DNA of 64,000 nt from Blepharisma japonicum (Eukaryota; Ciliophora; Heterotrichea; Heterotrichida; Blepharismidae): positions 310,001 through 374,000 of the forward strand of contig CATKHK010000044.1 of NCBI GenBank assembly GCA_949751835.1, in the 5' to 3' direction. Below the pieces are notes generated by a model, which saw nothing but the letters and a program-made list of their open reading frames with translations, was not told the origin of the DNA and did not search any database. Positions 1 through 12,852 of the stretch are shown in pieces (positions within the stretch are counted from its first letter, which is position 1; each line of letters opens with the position of its first letter). A program made the position numbers and the translations under genes.

Positions 1-3000
1 ACAGTAATACCCAGCTGGGCAAACAGTAGGTGCAGTAGCTCCAACAGTGCAGTCAAATCCGATAGGACAAGCCAAGCATGCTGTCTGTCCATAAAATGGA
101 TTATAACTCCCAGCAGCACATTGAGGGTAATTGCCAGAGGCATAGTTTCCACCAGTACAATAATACCCAGGAGAGCACTGTACAGGGCTGTTAGTATCTC
201 CAGCACATATAAAGCCAGCAGGGCAAGAAAAGCAAGAAGACTGACCTTGAATATTATTATACGTACCTGCAGGGCAGCTTATATAATTTGCTGATCCACT
301 TGGACAATATTTTCCTACAGGACAAATCCCACTTTTAGGTCTATCAGTAGTTGATCCAGCTAAGCAATAAAATCCTGCATTGCAGCTTCCGCTCACAACA
401 GTAGTTCCTAGAACGTTACAATAAGATCCTGCAGTGCATGCCGCACAGGTTGAGCTTGATGTCTGCCCAATCGCAGCTGAAAAAGTTCCAATGCTACAAG
501 GGATTTCATGATCTGTTCCAGCACTACAGTATGTCCCTGCTACACATTGTCTTCCTGTAGTACCATCGGTTGGCGTTGCTGTTGTCGCTGCAAGGATACA
601 GAGATAGCCTGCTGTGCAAGAGCCAGTGGGTTGCCATAGGTTTGAGGTTTCACAGTATTTCCCTGGCGGGCATGCTATTTTTATAGCTGATCCTAAAGGA
701 CAATAATATCCTGCTGGGCAGGGATTTTGGCAAGAAGTTGATGCTGCTCCAGTGCAATAGCAGCCAGCTGCACATGAGCCTGTAACAGCTGATTGTCCGG
801 TTCCTGAACAAAAACTGCCAGGTGGGCAATTTAAACAAGCAAGTGAGCTAGTCATTCCTAAAGCAGGGTTATATGTTCCATCAGGACAAGGATTTGCTGT
901 ATAAGCTCCTGTTGATGAAGGGCAAAAATATCCAGCTGGGCAGATTGTAGCAACAGTAAGGCCAGTCCCATTGCAATAGTAGCCTGCAGGGCAGGCCAGG
1001 CAAGAAGATTGCAATTTTTGAGGCTGGTATGTTCCTGATGTGCACGCTGTTTCTTGGTAACTTCCAGTTGGGCATTGGTGGCCTGCTGTGCATCCATTTG
1101 CATTAGCTGTTTTTGAGCCAGCTGGGCAGTACCATCCTGCTGCACATTGACCAGAGTAGCTTGTTAATGCTGACCCTTGACAATAATATCCTTGAGGGCA
1201 TGTCTGACAGTCTGAAGATAAAGATTTTCCCTGAGCATTATTATAAGTACCAGCAGGACAAGGTATCGGAGCAATGCTGACGATGGAGGTACCACTTGGA
1301 CAATAATATCCAGCAGGACAAATATTTCCTGTAGTCCCTGTAGGTGTAGCTGATGTCGCTTGAGATATACAGTAGTACCCTGCGCTGCATTTGCCAGTTG
1401 GACTTGCTAAATTATTGGTTGCGCAATAATATCCTGCATCGCATCTTTTTGCTTCTGAACTTCCTAAAGGGCAATAATATCCTGATGTACAATAGGTAGT
1501 TGGAGTAGCTGTAGATGTGCCTGTTGGGCAATAATAGCCTGCAGGACAGCTGCCAGTTGTTTGAATTTGTCCAGTTCCTGAGCAGTACTTTCCAGCGTCA
1601 CATTGTAAGCACCACGAGCTGTCTTGGCCACCTGTAATAGGGTTATAAGTTCCAGCTGGGCATGGTATTGCAGTACTTGTCTGTGTATTTTTCAGACAAT
1701 AATAGCCTTTTGGGCATTCATTGTTAATGTAGTTAGATGTCCCTAGCGGACAGTAAAAACCTGCTGGACAATCAATATAGGTAGACTGTCCTTGATTTGG
1801 TTGATAATATCCGGCTGGGACTTGAGTTTGTGTGCCAACTCCTGCAAGGCAATAATAACCTGCACTGCATATGGTAGCGATTGGATTAGGAATTTTAGTA
1901 TTAGCAGGACAGTAGTAACCAGCTGAACAAGATCCGGAGACTGCAGTTAAACCTAATCCCATACAATAAGAGCCTGCAGGGCAGGCTGTGCACTGACTTA
2001 CATCGGTAAGCCTGCCAGCTGTTGGATCATAGGTGCCTGGAGGACAAGGAGTTGGGGCTCCACTTCCTGCTGGACAATAATAGCCTGAAGGGCATGGACC
2101 ATATTGTCCAGAAAGATAGCTTGGAGTTACTGAACTTGCACCTGTTAAGCACCAGTAGCCTGCACTGCATTGACTCATGCCTGATGTCGTCGATATTGCT
2201 GTTGTAGTACATGCATATCCGCTTGGACAATTCACACAATCACTGGAAGCTTTCATGCCTGTCCAAAGATTATAAGTGCCTGCCGCACATGCAGTATAAG
2301 TAGATGAGCCGCTTGGGCAGTAATAGCCTATAGGACAAATTATAGGACTTGTCATAGCAGTATTTGGACAATAAAAACCATCTGGACAAGTAAGACATGA
2401 GCTTTGGCCTTGAGCAGGATTATACTGTCCTGCAGAACACGCAACATCTGTCGAAGCACCCGCTAATGTATAATACCCAGCTCTTGCAATATTTTGACTA
2501 TCTGTAGCAGACCCTCCAGTACAGTAAAATCCTGCTTTACAGTTTCCAGTAGTAGTACTTGATGCGCCTGCACAATATTTTCCTGGATCACATGATTGAC
2601 AACTACCTGATGACACAGCAGTTATACCACTGAAACTGGCTGGTAAATAAGAGCCAGGATCACATGGGATTGGCACAGCAGTACCTGTAGGGCAGTACCC
2701 TCCTGCTGGACATGGCGTAGTGGTTGCAGAAGAAGTTTTCCCATAAGTGTCTAAATTACTTCCTGAACAGTAGTACCCAGCTGTGCATTGGCCTGTAATT
2801 GTGCTTTGCCCAGTGCCTGAACAATAGTAGCCTGCTGGACAAGCTATACAATCAGAGGATCTAATCATTTGGGTTCCTGGGTTAAAAGTCCCTGCTGCAC
2901 AAGGAGTAGCGGAACTTGATCCTGCTGGACAATAGTTTCCAACTGGACATATAGTAGGCGTTGTTGCACCAGATGGACAATAAAACCCTGCAGGACATTG

Positions 3001-6000
3001 TCCACAGTCGCTAGAAGTGGTGCCTCCTGTAATCATCCTGAAGGTCCCAGAAGCGCATGGAGTTGCAATAGCAGAAGTGCTGCCTGCTGGACACACATAG
3101 CCAGTTGCACAGACCCCAGTTGGTGCTGTAGCTCCTGTTGTGGAAACATAGTATCCAGCTGGGACATTTGTGCAGTCTGAAGACTGAGAAGCCCCTGGCA
3201 AAGATCTTAAAGTGCCTATTGGACATGCAGTTTCACTCGCAGTAGCTTGAACACAATAGAAGCCAGCTTTGCATCTATCATAAAGGTTTGTAGGATAATG
3301 ATCAGTACCAGTTGGACAGTATAAGCCAGCAGGGCATGGGTTTAAATTCATAGAATTCGTTGAAGTGTTATTTAAAGGGCAGTAATATCCTGCAGTGCAT
3401 TGAGTGCATGAAGTTTGTTGTGATGAGGAGTAATAGCCTTTTCCACAAGGCAGCATGACTGAGTTGACGTTAGATGGACAATAGTACCCTGCTGTGCATG
3501 CAGTTGCAGACGAAGCACCTGTAGTAGTTACCGCATATCCAGTGCCTGATTGAGTAGGCTGTTGCCTGTTTGTTGTTGATGTCGATGGACAGTAGTAGCC
3601 TTTAGGACAAGTGATGCATTCTGCACTGAATCTTAAACCACTGTATGGAGAATAAGTGCCAGCTGGACAAGGGTTAGAATTGGAAGCAGTAGTCATAGGT
3701 GGACAATAGTAGCCTGCCGGACATAAAGATGGAGAAGTGCTTCCTAGTGTGCAATAGTAGCCAGCAGGACAGGATGAACAATCAGAAGAAGCTGTTAAAT
3801 AGTTTTTATTTGACCAATATCCTGCGGGGCATTGTGTAGCTGAGCTTGCACCACTTGGACAGTAAGAACCAGCAGGACAAGGGATTTTAGGCTGCCTAGA
3901 ATCAGCAGTGCCTGCAGGGCAGTAATAGCCTGCTGGACAACTTGTGGAGCAGCCAGAGCTGCCAGAGCTGGAGGATAAGTTTGTAGATTCACAGATTTTG
4001 CCTGCAGAGTTTTGAGTTGGGGCTGAGCCAGATGTGCAATAATAGCCAGGCCAGCATGGTAATTGAATAGTTGTAGTAATTCTTCGGGTTACTGGGCAAT
4101 AACTGCCAGCTGGGCATTTCGTACAGCTAGAAGATTGAGTTACCCCTGTAGAGCTTGACACGGTATAAATAGGGCATGGAGTAGGAAGTATGGAGCCTGC
4201 AAGACAATAGTAGCCTGCAGGACAAGTGACACAGTCTGTTGAAGCAGATGCTCCAAGACCAAAAAAGTAAGTCCCTGCTGCACATTGGGCTGGACTAGCT
4301 GAACCTGTACAATAACTTCCAGGAGGGCATATCAACCGTCGAGGAGATCCTGCATTGCTATAATATCCAGCAGTAACTGCTTGACAATCAGAAGAAAGAC
4401 TAGACCCCCAATTAGGATTATATTGATTGGTTGAACATGCAGTAGGAGTAGAGGATCCTGCTGCACAGTAATGGCCAGGAGGGCATGGGAACTTTTGGTA
4501 ATCAATAGTGCCTCCAGGGCAATAATATCCAGCTGGACAACTGTTTGTGCAGCCTGCTCCATAATATCCTGAAGCGCAAGGTTTAGGCCAAGTTGCGTAT
4601 TGAGATGCTCCATCTACAATAACTGAGGTGCAGCTAAAACCATTTGGACATGTGTATTGAGTAGCAGTAGTAGAGCCTTGGTCACAAGTATAACTATTAG
4701 AGCAAGGTGAGCAAGTGCTTTGACCTGTAGTAGATGTATAAGTTCCAAAAAAACAAGGATAAGGAGGAGCTACTGGAGAAGGACAAAAATAGCCTGCAGG
4801 GCAGTCTAAGCATTGGCCCACTCCTCTATATTGTCCAAGGTTGCATTTGGTGCAAGTGCCAGCACCTGCTGCAGAAGCATATCCAGGAGGGCAAGGGATT
4901 GGAGGAAGACCTTCAGGACAATAATAGTCTGCAGGGCATTGCTGGCATGCTGTCTGGCCATATTGTGATGACCCAGAACAGCTTGTTTTAGTACCTGAGC
5001 TGCAATAAGAGCCGGGAGGACACTCAACACATGATCCCCACCCAGCTTGGCTGTAATATCCATCAGGACAAGTCCCCAAATCTTCACTTCTAGAGCAAGC
5101 ATGCCCAGCTGCGCAACTAGTACAAGAAGAGCTTCCAGGTGCTGAATAACTCCCAACAGGACAAATAGTCATGGTTCTTGAAGTCGGATCATTACAATAC
5201 CAGCCTGCAGGGCAAGTTTCACAGTGAGTTCTCATAACTGAAGGAATTGTCCCTGAAGAGCATGTCGATGGTGTTTGATCTGGCCAGCCAACTAAAGCTC
5301 CAGTTAATGTTATACAGCTTGTAGCACCAGCGGTAGAATATGTTCCTAAAGGACACTCTGCTGGGGGAGCATTTGCGCTTACACAAGCATAACCTGCAGA
5401 GCATTGTGTGCATGAACTTGCGAAGCCTAATGAATAATATCCTGATGAGCAAGCCACAGCTGCAGCAGACCCTGCACAAGAGTATCCTGGAGGGCAAGGC
5501 AAGCAGGTAAATTGGCCTGCAGGACTATAATACCCTGCGCTGCATGCATTTTTAGTTACAGGGTCTGGGCATTCATATCCTTCAGGACAGCTTCCACACC
5601 CGCCTCCACTAGTAGGATTTGTATATTGTCCATAAGAACAGCTATTTATAACAAAAATATTCAGATCTTTTGCGATTGAAAAATTTTCCATGTTATTGTA
5701 ATGGTTGTCAGGTGACGTAACTGAATGAGAAATTTTCACATAATAAGTCATGGCTCTTTGAGTACTATCGCGTGTATAAGTAATAGTCACAGTTTGAGCA
5801 GTTACATAGGTAGTTGAATCAAAAGAGAGGGACGTAGGCGATACTGAAAGCGGCGCTGAAGTAGAAAGAGTTATGGTGACTGTATTAGATGACGAAGGTG
5901 GCTGTGATAAAGAAATTGTATAAGAAGCCGTAGTTGTTGTAGAGCCTTCGTATATAACTGGCCAAGATGATTGAATAACCTGATAAATACTTGAAGAAGC

Positions 6001-7668
6001 ACTGACAATTACAATTTCTGCACTTGGAGCTACAGCATATTGAAATTTGACGTCAGATGTAGAGATGGAGTGGGAAATGCTTAATTTCTCATAAGAAAGT
6101 TTGCCAACTGTTCCTGTAGATACAGTATAAGTAACTGCTTGGGGAGTTCCATAATTAGAAGAATCAAATGATAGAGTACTAGGGATAAAAGCCAAAGCTG
6201 ATTGTGTTGGAGTAATTGTAACAGTATTTGATGCTGATGGCGCTGATGACAAAAACACATAATAAGTAGCTGAGCTTCCTTCTTGCGCATAAAATGTCCC
6301 TTTAATTTCAACCATTCCTGCTGCATATGTATTTATCACTGTCATAGTCAGCGTCCCAGAGCCAGCACTTCCAGAAACTTGGTCACAGCCTGTGAATAGC
6401 CCATAGCTTTTATAATTGTTATCACTACTGGTAGTCATGTCATGGTTAATATTTACATCAGTCTGCATTGGGGACGACGCAGTAAAAGCACTAGAAATGA
6501 TTGTTAAAGTTATTGTTTGGGGATTGTTATAATCAGAAGATGAAAATGATATAGAGGGAGGGGAAACTGTAATTTTTGAAGTATCAGCACTAGAAATAGA
6601 GACTGTGACGCCAGACTGTGGCTTTACTGAAAGCTGGAGGGTGTAGCTGTAAGTTCCAACAGTGGTATAGACTTGGGGCTCACTTGATAAAGAAAAGGCT
6701 AATGCGGCAGTTCTTACAGCTGTAAATGTAGTAGTGGCTGTCATTGAAGAATATGTGCTGCAGGTAGCTGTCAATGTTATGGATCCTGGAGTAGTTGTAT
6801 AATCCATATAAATTGAAGTAAAAGTAGCCTGTCCACTGCTTGAAGTTAGTGTGGTAGTTCCTCCTAAGACTCCAGAGCTTACAGTCAGAGCTATACTTGC
6901 AGAGTTTGTTAAGAGATTTCCACTTGCATCATAAAACCCGACAGTCACTGAAAATTCATCCCCGATCCCAATGTTACCAAGGCTTGAAATATGCATAGAG
7001 GCAGGTGTTGATGGGCCAGAAACTGTCACTGGAATAGCGTTAGGGACTAGAGAAGTACCAGAAATGGTAGGGTATAGGTAAAAAGTGCCGGATTTGCTGA
7101 TTGTTAGTGTGCTGAATGTAGCAACCCCGCTTGAGGTTACTACTGTTGTTGTTCCGCCTAATGTTGCTGTCGGGTCACTCCCATAAAGTGTCATAGTTAC
7201 TGAGTATGCAGAAGTATATAAGTTTCCAAGATAGTCGTATAAAGTCACCGTTCAAGACCCTCCAGATGTGCCTGTAGTCGCAGTTGACGACCCAGAAATT
7301 GCCATATAATACGGATAAGCTTGAGCGACCGTAAAGGTTGACGACAAGACAGGGTCTAAAGAAGATGAAAATGCGACCAAGTAGCGACTTCCAGCTGTTC
7401 AAGGCGATAAATCAGAAAAAGTAGCAGCTCCTAAACTTAAAGCCTGTCTAGTAGTTCCTGTCACTGTCCCAGAGTCCAAAACTACAATAATAGTGCCAGT
7501 CGAGCTTGTTTGAACTGCTTGGGTGCTTGAATCTACAACAGAAACAGTGACTGATGATAAAGTGCCGCCTAAGCTTGTCTATGTTATAATTACAGAAGTA
7601 GGCTGAGTTGTCCATTTCAAAACATTTGCTGCGTGAGCAAGAGATAAGAAAAGAAACAGAATCACCAT
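1..7668 (-). CDS. Giant secreted Cys-rich repeat protein (GCC2/GCC3, ephrin-receptor-like repeats), 5' part only
   Basis: The start is the ATG at 7666-7668, followed by a signal peptide (MVILFLFLSLAHA). One 15-nt intron (7579-7593) removes an in-frame TAG; from about 7250 to the left edge the frame has no stop of any kind, so the 3' end lies outside the window. Roughly the first 665 residues are Thr/Ser/Val-rich beta-sandwich-like repeats, several with the pattern V-S-P-x-S-x-x-F-x-S-x-x-Y-x-x-x-Q-x-V-T-x-T seen in bacterial and protist adhesin repeats. From about 5650 downward the protein is several dozen Cys-rich units built around CPAGYYC, CPAGTYN and GQSSC, which is the GCC2/GCC3 (ephrin-receptor-like) signature common in ciliate surface proteins. 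Only two tryptophans near the N-terminus use TGA. It is probably a secreted or membrane-anchored surface protein; any transmembrane segment would be outside the window. Function and ligands are unknown. Confidence 0.85.
7579..7593 (-). other. 15-nt spliceosomal intron
   Basis: On the minus strand the sequence reads GTAATTATAACATAG, with GTA at the 5' end and TAG at the 3' end. Without removal the giant Cys-rich gene would end at this TAG only about 30 codons after its start; with removal the frame continues for the rest of the window. The length and ends match the heterotrich tiny-intron class. Confidence 0.85.
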
Positions 7669-7965
7669 TAATTTTATATTCTAGAGAACAGGATACAAGA
7701 ATTAGGGTAAAAAGAGTAAAAAAGCTAGTGAGAGATCAGAAAAAGTATGTATTCATAAGAAATTTATTGATTCTGAGATATATTTAAAGTATATGGAAAA
7801 TTTGAATATTTAAATTAGAATGAGTATGCCTAGAGATCAAGGATTTATTTAAGAAAGAAAGATATAACGGATTAAGATTGCAGGGAAATAGCAGATAAAA
7901 GTAGAAAATTAAATAGTGAAACGCTATGAAATTAAATAGATCAATAAGGTAACTTTTAAGATAAT
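7669..7965. other. Divergent intergenic spacer
   Basis: This 297-bp AT-rich spacer separates the start of the giant minus-strand gene from the start of the plus-strand gene at 7966. It must hold both promoters. I see no RNA gene or repeat. Confidence 0.4.
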
Positions 7966-8523
7966 ATGAAAAAGGAATCCAATAATCCAGGAGATTATAA
8001 TTCTAGAAAAGAATGCCTATTGACACTTAAAAAAATTGATAATCTACTTTTAGCTAAGTGACCTTTTTTCTGCAGCACTCCAACTCCAAAGAGCTTTTTA
8101 TTAAAACGAAAATATAAGAAAAACGAGCTGAATAATAATCTAAATACTCTACCACTTACTAGCAAAAATCCTTCTCCTATCCGTTCGAGAATTAATCGAT
8201 CATTTCTCAACTCTTTTGATCGATCGCAAGAAAAAATTGAAAGAAATGCTACTCCAAAACCAGCTAGTTTTGCTAGGAAACTACTTTTTGTGCCTAAATC
8301 AAATTTTTCAGAACCCAAAATATTTAAAAGTATGGATGTTGGGTGCCAAACTTTCATCCGAGAAGGGAATTATTCTAACGAGTCAGCGAATGATATTTCA
8401 TTCAGTGAGAACAGCCCAAAATTAGATAACGAAATTCTATTCCCTCCAATAAGAAAAATAGTATTTATAAAACGAAAACTCAAATCCAGTAACTTAGATT
8501 ATGATAAAGTTAATGATAATTAG
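7966..8523 (+). CDS. Hypothetical 185-aa basic protein
   Basis: With TGA as Trp an open frame runs from ATG 7966 to TAG 8521 and encodes 185 residues, with one TGA-encoded Trp near residue 32. It is rich in Ser, Asn, Lys and Pro, with no signal peptide, membrane segment or recognisable domain, and is probably intrinsically disordered. The last 15 bases, GTTAATGATAATTAG, look like a tiny intron, but splicing them out would add only four codons before a TAA, so the C-terminus is slightly uncertain. The next gene starts just 16 nt downstream on the same strand. Support is the length of the frame in AT-rich DNA and the tight fit between neighbours. An overlapping minus-strand frame (7995-8357) is the alternative and is less convincing. 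Confidence 0.55.
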
Positions 8524-8539
8524 CTTAATATTCATTAAA

Positions 8540-9283
8540 ATGAGTTCACCAAGCCCTTCACCACCTAAAGCAATTAATCAGTGCTATATGTGTGGAAATC
8601 CTCTTAAGAAAAAAGCATCTGGGTTTGCTTGTGAGAGCTGTGGAAAATTAGTATGTGACGTGCATTCGAAGAAAAAGAAAGAAAATAAACGGATTTGTGA
8701 TAATTGTGATATTAACTCAAAATGCAATGAATATAGAAATTCTACGTCTGATAGGATTAAAGAGATGGAGGATGAGCTGGATGGAGTAAAAAAGCATTCT
8801 AGGTCATTTATACATGAAATTGCAGAGCTTGATAATAAAATTATCTTAATGACAAAAGGTTTAGACAAGAAAAAAGAAGAATTTAAATCAAAAGAAGACG
8901 AAATCCAAGATGTAATCAACGAAGAAAAAAGAAGTAATGAAGAAAGGTTAAGAGCAATTAAAAATTTAGACGAAGCAATTAACACTATGAAAGAGTCTGA
9001 AAAAGAAATAGAAAATAAATACTCAAAATTAGATAAAGAAGCTGATGAAATGCAAGAAAAACTAAAAAGAGTGTTAGAAGAAATCGAATTTTTGGAAAAT
9101 TCATTAAATAAAAAGAAAAGTGACGCAGAAAAGTGTCTCAGATGGGATACTGTCGAAAAGCTTATTTGTAAAAAATGTACAGAAATCTTTGAAGCGCCTC
9201 CTGACAGAAGAAGCGTTTTAATGAGGGATGATAAAGCAGGGCCAGCAATAAGTGGCTGTAAAACAATTTGTGTAAGCTTTTAA
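8540..9283 (+). CDS. FYVE-related zinc-finger and coiled-coil protein
   Basis: The protein has 247 residues from the ATG at 8540 (MSSPSPSPP). An earlier in-frame ATG at 8501 overlaps the previous gene and would give a hydrophobic 13-residue extension, so the later start is preferred. Residues about 14-60 form a Cys/His cluster (CYMCG, CESCGKLVCDVHS, CDNCDINSKC) with the spacing of a FYVE/PHD-like two-zinc finger, but without the basic RRHHCR motif that binds PI3P, so lipid binding is doubtful. Residues about 65-205 are a long Lys/Glu-rich coiled coil. Near the C-terminus a second CKKC pair is followed by isolated cysteines. No exact family is recognised; a trafficking or scaffolding role is only a guess from the domain pair. 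Confidence 0.7.
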   Translation: MSSPSPSPPKAINQCYMCGNPLKKKASGFACESCGKLVCDVHSKKKKENKRICDNCDINSKCNEYRNSTSDRIKEMEDELDGVKKHSRSFIHEIAELDNKIILMTKGLDKKKEEFKSKEDEIQDVINEEKRSNEERLRAIKNLDEAINTMKESEKEIENKYSKLDKEADEMQEKLKRVLEEIEFLENSLNKKKSDAEKCLRWDTVEKLICKKCTEIFEAPPDRRSVLMRDDKAGPAISGCKTICVSF

Positions 9284-9379
9284 GCTTAAATTTGTTAGTA
9301 TTTCTAATAAAAAGCACATAATTAATAAATGCATAGAAATTTATTAGTGGATGTAGGAATAATAAGAATTTTCTTTATA

Positions 9380-12300
9380 ATGGGTTCATGCATAGGCAAT
9401 AAGCCAAGACCTAAAGATAATCCAGTTACAATCCCAAAGAAGCTGAATATCATTGAATACAATGCTAAACTTGATAGGCTTGGTTCCGCGCAACTTAATC
9501 TGCTGAAATTGAAATTTAAAGAAGTTCAAACCGATTCTGGAATTGATCTAAAAGGGTTTAGAAAATTATTACCTCTGCTTAAAGAATTCCCGGAAGAAAT
9601 AGTAGTATCGTCATTTAAAGTATTTGATAGTGATTCATTGGGGTATATTTCTTGGTACAATTTATGCGTAACTGTTTCTCAATATATTGTAGGGCATAGA
9701 GACGAAAAATGCAAATTCCTATTTAAGGTCTTTGATTTGAAAAATAGTGAAAAATTAGACACAGAAGAGATCAAATTGCTTCAAAAATATTGCGAAAATT
9801 TCATAAGAGAAAATGATCAATTTCCAAATAATAATGAATCAGTATTAGACATTTGTATTAATCAAAAAAAGCAGCTTAGCTTTGAAGAGTTTAAGAATTG
9901 GGCATTAGAGCATTTAGAGCTTCATTTAGTATTGCAGCCTTTTGAAATAATTCCATCACCAGTAAGCGAGAGAGAAATCATTCGGACCCTATTATCAGAT
10001 TCTGAAAAATCAGGCAGAAAAGAGGGTGATATATGAAACGCGATTTCTGGAAACTGATTTGATGCTTGGAAAAGATATGTGAATTTTGCAGGAGAAGAAC
10101 AAAAAGACTCAGAAATCGATAGAGCAGCCTCTTTAAGAATGATTCGATCAAGAAGTGTCGTGCAAGGATCTCGGCCTATTGAAATAGATAACCGTGAGCT
10201 TCAAGATCCAAATTGCGAACTGAAGCTCTTTGATGGTCTCAGGGCTGGTGACCATTTTGAACTAATTCCAAACTCCGCATGAAAAGAACTATTAAGCTGG
10301 TATGGAGGAGGTCCTGAATTTAGCCGCGAAATTATCTTGAACAATGGAAACCTAGAAATTGAGCTTTATCCACAAGCGTTTAAAATTTTAGTTAAAAAAG
10401 CTGGATTGTCAATAAATAAAAAACCTACTTTTATTTTAATTTCAAAAAAGAAAAAAATTAGTGATGTTTTGGAGATTTTTAAAGGAAAATATGTAGACGA
10501 TATTATGAATTTACTGCTTGTTGATGGAGATTCAAGAGAATTGCTGGATCCTCAGTGGGTTATTGAAGATATTAGTTTTCCCAGCATAAGCCAATGCATA
10601 CTAGAATTAGGAGATATAAGAAATAGCAGCTTTTTTGCTGAAAAAGAAGAAAGAGGAGATGCATTCTTAGAAGGAGATCCTGTAGAGTATTATGACCATG
10701 GCTATTGAATGCCAGGGACTTTGACTGAAATAAAAGACGAAGAATTTATTATAGGAGGAGGCTGGATGAAAAAATCAATTTCTATTCCTTTGTGCGAAAA
10801 ATACAGACTCAGGAAGCCTAACAGAATCCAAATCGACAATAAAACCCTTAAAGGTGCAACAGGCTTAGTCAATATAGGAAATACTTGCTTTATGAACTCA
10901 ATTTTGCAGCCTATTAGCAACACTCCTTTATTAAATCATTTTTTCTCTTCAGAAGCCCATATAAAGCACATTAATCATGATAACCCTGATGGGTCTAAAG
11001 GAAAAATTTCTTATGAGCTGCAAAATGTCCTACAGGAGCTTTGGAATGGTTCACAGCTTTCATATCGCCCGAATTCATTTTTAAATATTTTTTCGCAAAT
11101 TCATTCACAATTTCGTGGTTACGAGCAGCACGACAGCCACGAGTTTTTACGAATCCTTTTAGATAGTCTCCATGAAGATTTAAATAGAAGGGTCGAGAGC
11201 ATTGAACGATCCCAAATTCTTTCCTTAAGGAACCCCAGCCCTCAAGAAGAAAAAAAAGCAAGCCAGGAACAATGAGAATTATTACAAGGATCCCGCGGCT
11301 CTGTAATATCAGATTTATGTGGAGGCCAAACCCGCAATGTATTAAAATGCGAAAAATGCAATGATATAACTACATTATTTGAAATGTTTATGGATTTAAG
11401 CATTCCTCTACCAAATGAGCAATCTGAGCTTTCTATAAGAATTACTGTCATTTTAAAGCCGCCTAATCCAATTGTGAGGTATATTTTGAAATTTAAGAAA
11501 AATTGTGATGTTGGGGATTTATTAGAAAAATTGAATTCATTGACAGGAGTTTCTCCACAAAATTTTTTATTTGCACATGTAAATCATAGCTATGCTGATG
11601 ATTTATTTTACCCGAATAATATAATGGATTGCATTTTAAATGATGAGTCTGATCTTTATGCTTTTGAAGTGATTTCTGATATTGAGCAAGCTGAAATGGC
11701 AGGAAAATTGACGTTGAAGAAGGAAAATGTAGAAGGATGAAGAAAATTACTCAAAAAAGGCCAACAAATTGATGTGAATTCAGCTGAGCATGGCTGAATT
11801 GAAGGCCAAATTGCAGATATAAGAGGTATACAGGTAGAAATCCACTTGAATACAGAAATTCCTAGCACCGTTTGTCTATCTAAATTTGATGAATCTTTAG
11901 CCCCACTGAGGACACATACCAAAAATGATAACAAAATTATTAACTTGCTTATAACTCACTCCAGAAAAGGCTTACTTTCTTATGAATTTTTTGGAATACC
12001 CCGAGTTTTATCTATAGGAAACTGATATACATGAAAAGACCTAAATAACCAGCTTGATTTACTATGCAAAGAAGTGACCATGAAAACTTATTATACAGCT
12101 AAGACCACCCCTTCCAATTTATCATTTTTTTTATTAAAAAACAGCGATATGAAATGTGCTCTCTGCACAAAAGAAAAATGCCAAGGTTGCGAATGCCCCA
12201 AGAATAACGACACATTAAAATGGCTTGAAAAAAACCAAAAATCAGTCTTTGTATGCATTTTTTGGAGAAATTCAGGACTCTATAAATATGTTATTATAAA

Positions 12301-12850
12301 AGAAATAGAAGATTTAGCTGTTTTTAGTATAGACCAATGCCTTGAAAAATTCACACAAACTGAAACTCTAGAAGCCAAATGCGAAAAATGCAGCCATGAT
12401 AAAAAGCAGTCCCAAATTGAAATATGAAGAGTACCTGACATTTTAATAGTCCATTTAAAGCGTTTCAGCTTTGACGGTAATGGCTTTAAAAAACTGTCAA
12501 ACTTAGTTACTTTTCCCCTTACATATCTCGATTTATCATCAATAATGGCAAACACAGAAAATAAAACAGGAATTACTATATCAACAACTAAAGAAAATTA
12601 CATGTATGACCTATTTGCGGTCGTAAATCATTCAGGCAGTGTGGAAGGAGGGCATTATACTTGTTTTTGCTTAAATGCAGATAACGAAAAAAGGTGGCTT
12701 TATTATGATGATAATTTAGTATTTGAAGTCACTGGAGATGTGGAGAATGAAATTATTACATCAAAAGCGTATATTCTTTTCTATAGACGACAGAGGTTCG
12801 CATCGAGCAATGTAGTTAATTTATCTGCAATCGAAACAAATAAAGCATAA
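9380..12850 (+). CDS. USP32-like ubiquitin-specific protease (EF-hand, DUSP, USP)
   Basis: This is a 1156-aa single-exon gene with about ten TGA-encoded Trp codons. The start is chosen at MGSCIGNK (9380), a classic N-myristoylation plus palmitoylation site; the frame upstream has no better start. In order: degenerate EF-hands (residues about 90-150, loops starting DSDSLG and DLKNSE, both with non-consensus positions), a DUSP domain (about 220-325, with a WYGGGP motif), and a C19 ubiquitin protease domain (about 490-1150). The Cys box GNTCFMNS puts the nucleophile at Cys503, the His box EGGHYTC gives His1092, and WLYYDDN supplies the third residue. Between them is a long insertion with extra CxxC pairs. 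Human USP32 has the same domain order; it is also lipidated, but at its C-terminus by prenylation, and no CaaX is seen here. The predicted role is a membrane-bound deubiquitinase. Its stop is 2 nt from the stop of the opposing USP gene. Confidence 0.93.
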
Positions 12851-12852
12851 AA

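Noticed and set aside
858-5497. Several minus-strand ORFs of 70-116 codons rich in Leu, Gln and Ala
   Set aside because: They are out-of-register readings of the Cys-rich repeat gene; the real frame is open through the whole stretch without a stop.
7995-8357. Minus-strand 120-codon ORF
   Set aside because: It overlaps the longer plus-strand frame 7966-8523, which fits its neighbours better; the antisense frame has low-complexity hydrophobic composition.
8509-8523. GTTAATGATAATTAG as a possible 15-nt intron joining the 7966 gene to the zinc-finger gene
   Set aside because: Splicing keeps the frame but runs into TAA four codons later and does not connect to the frame of the downstream gene.
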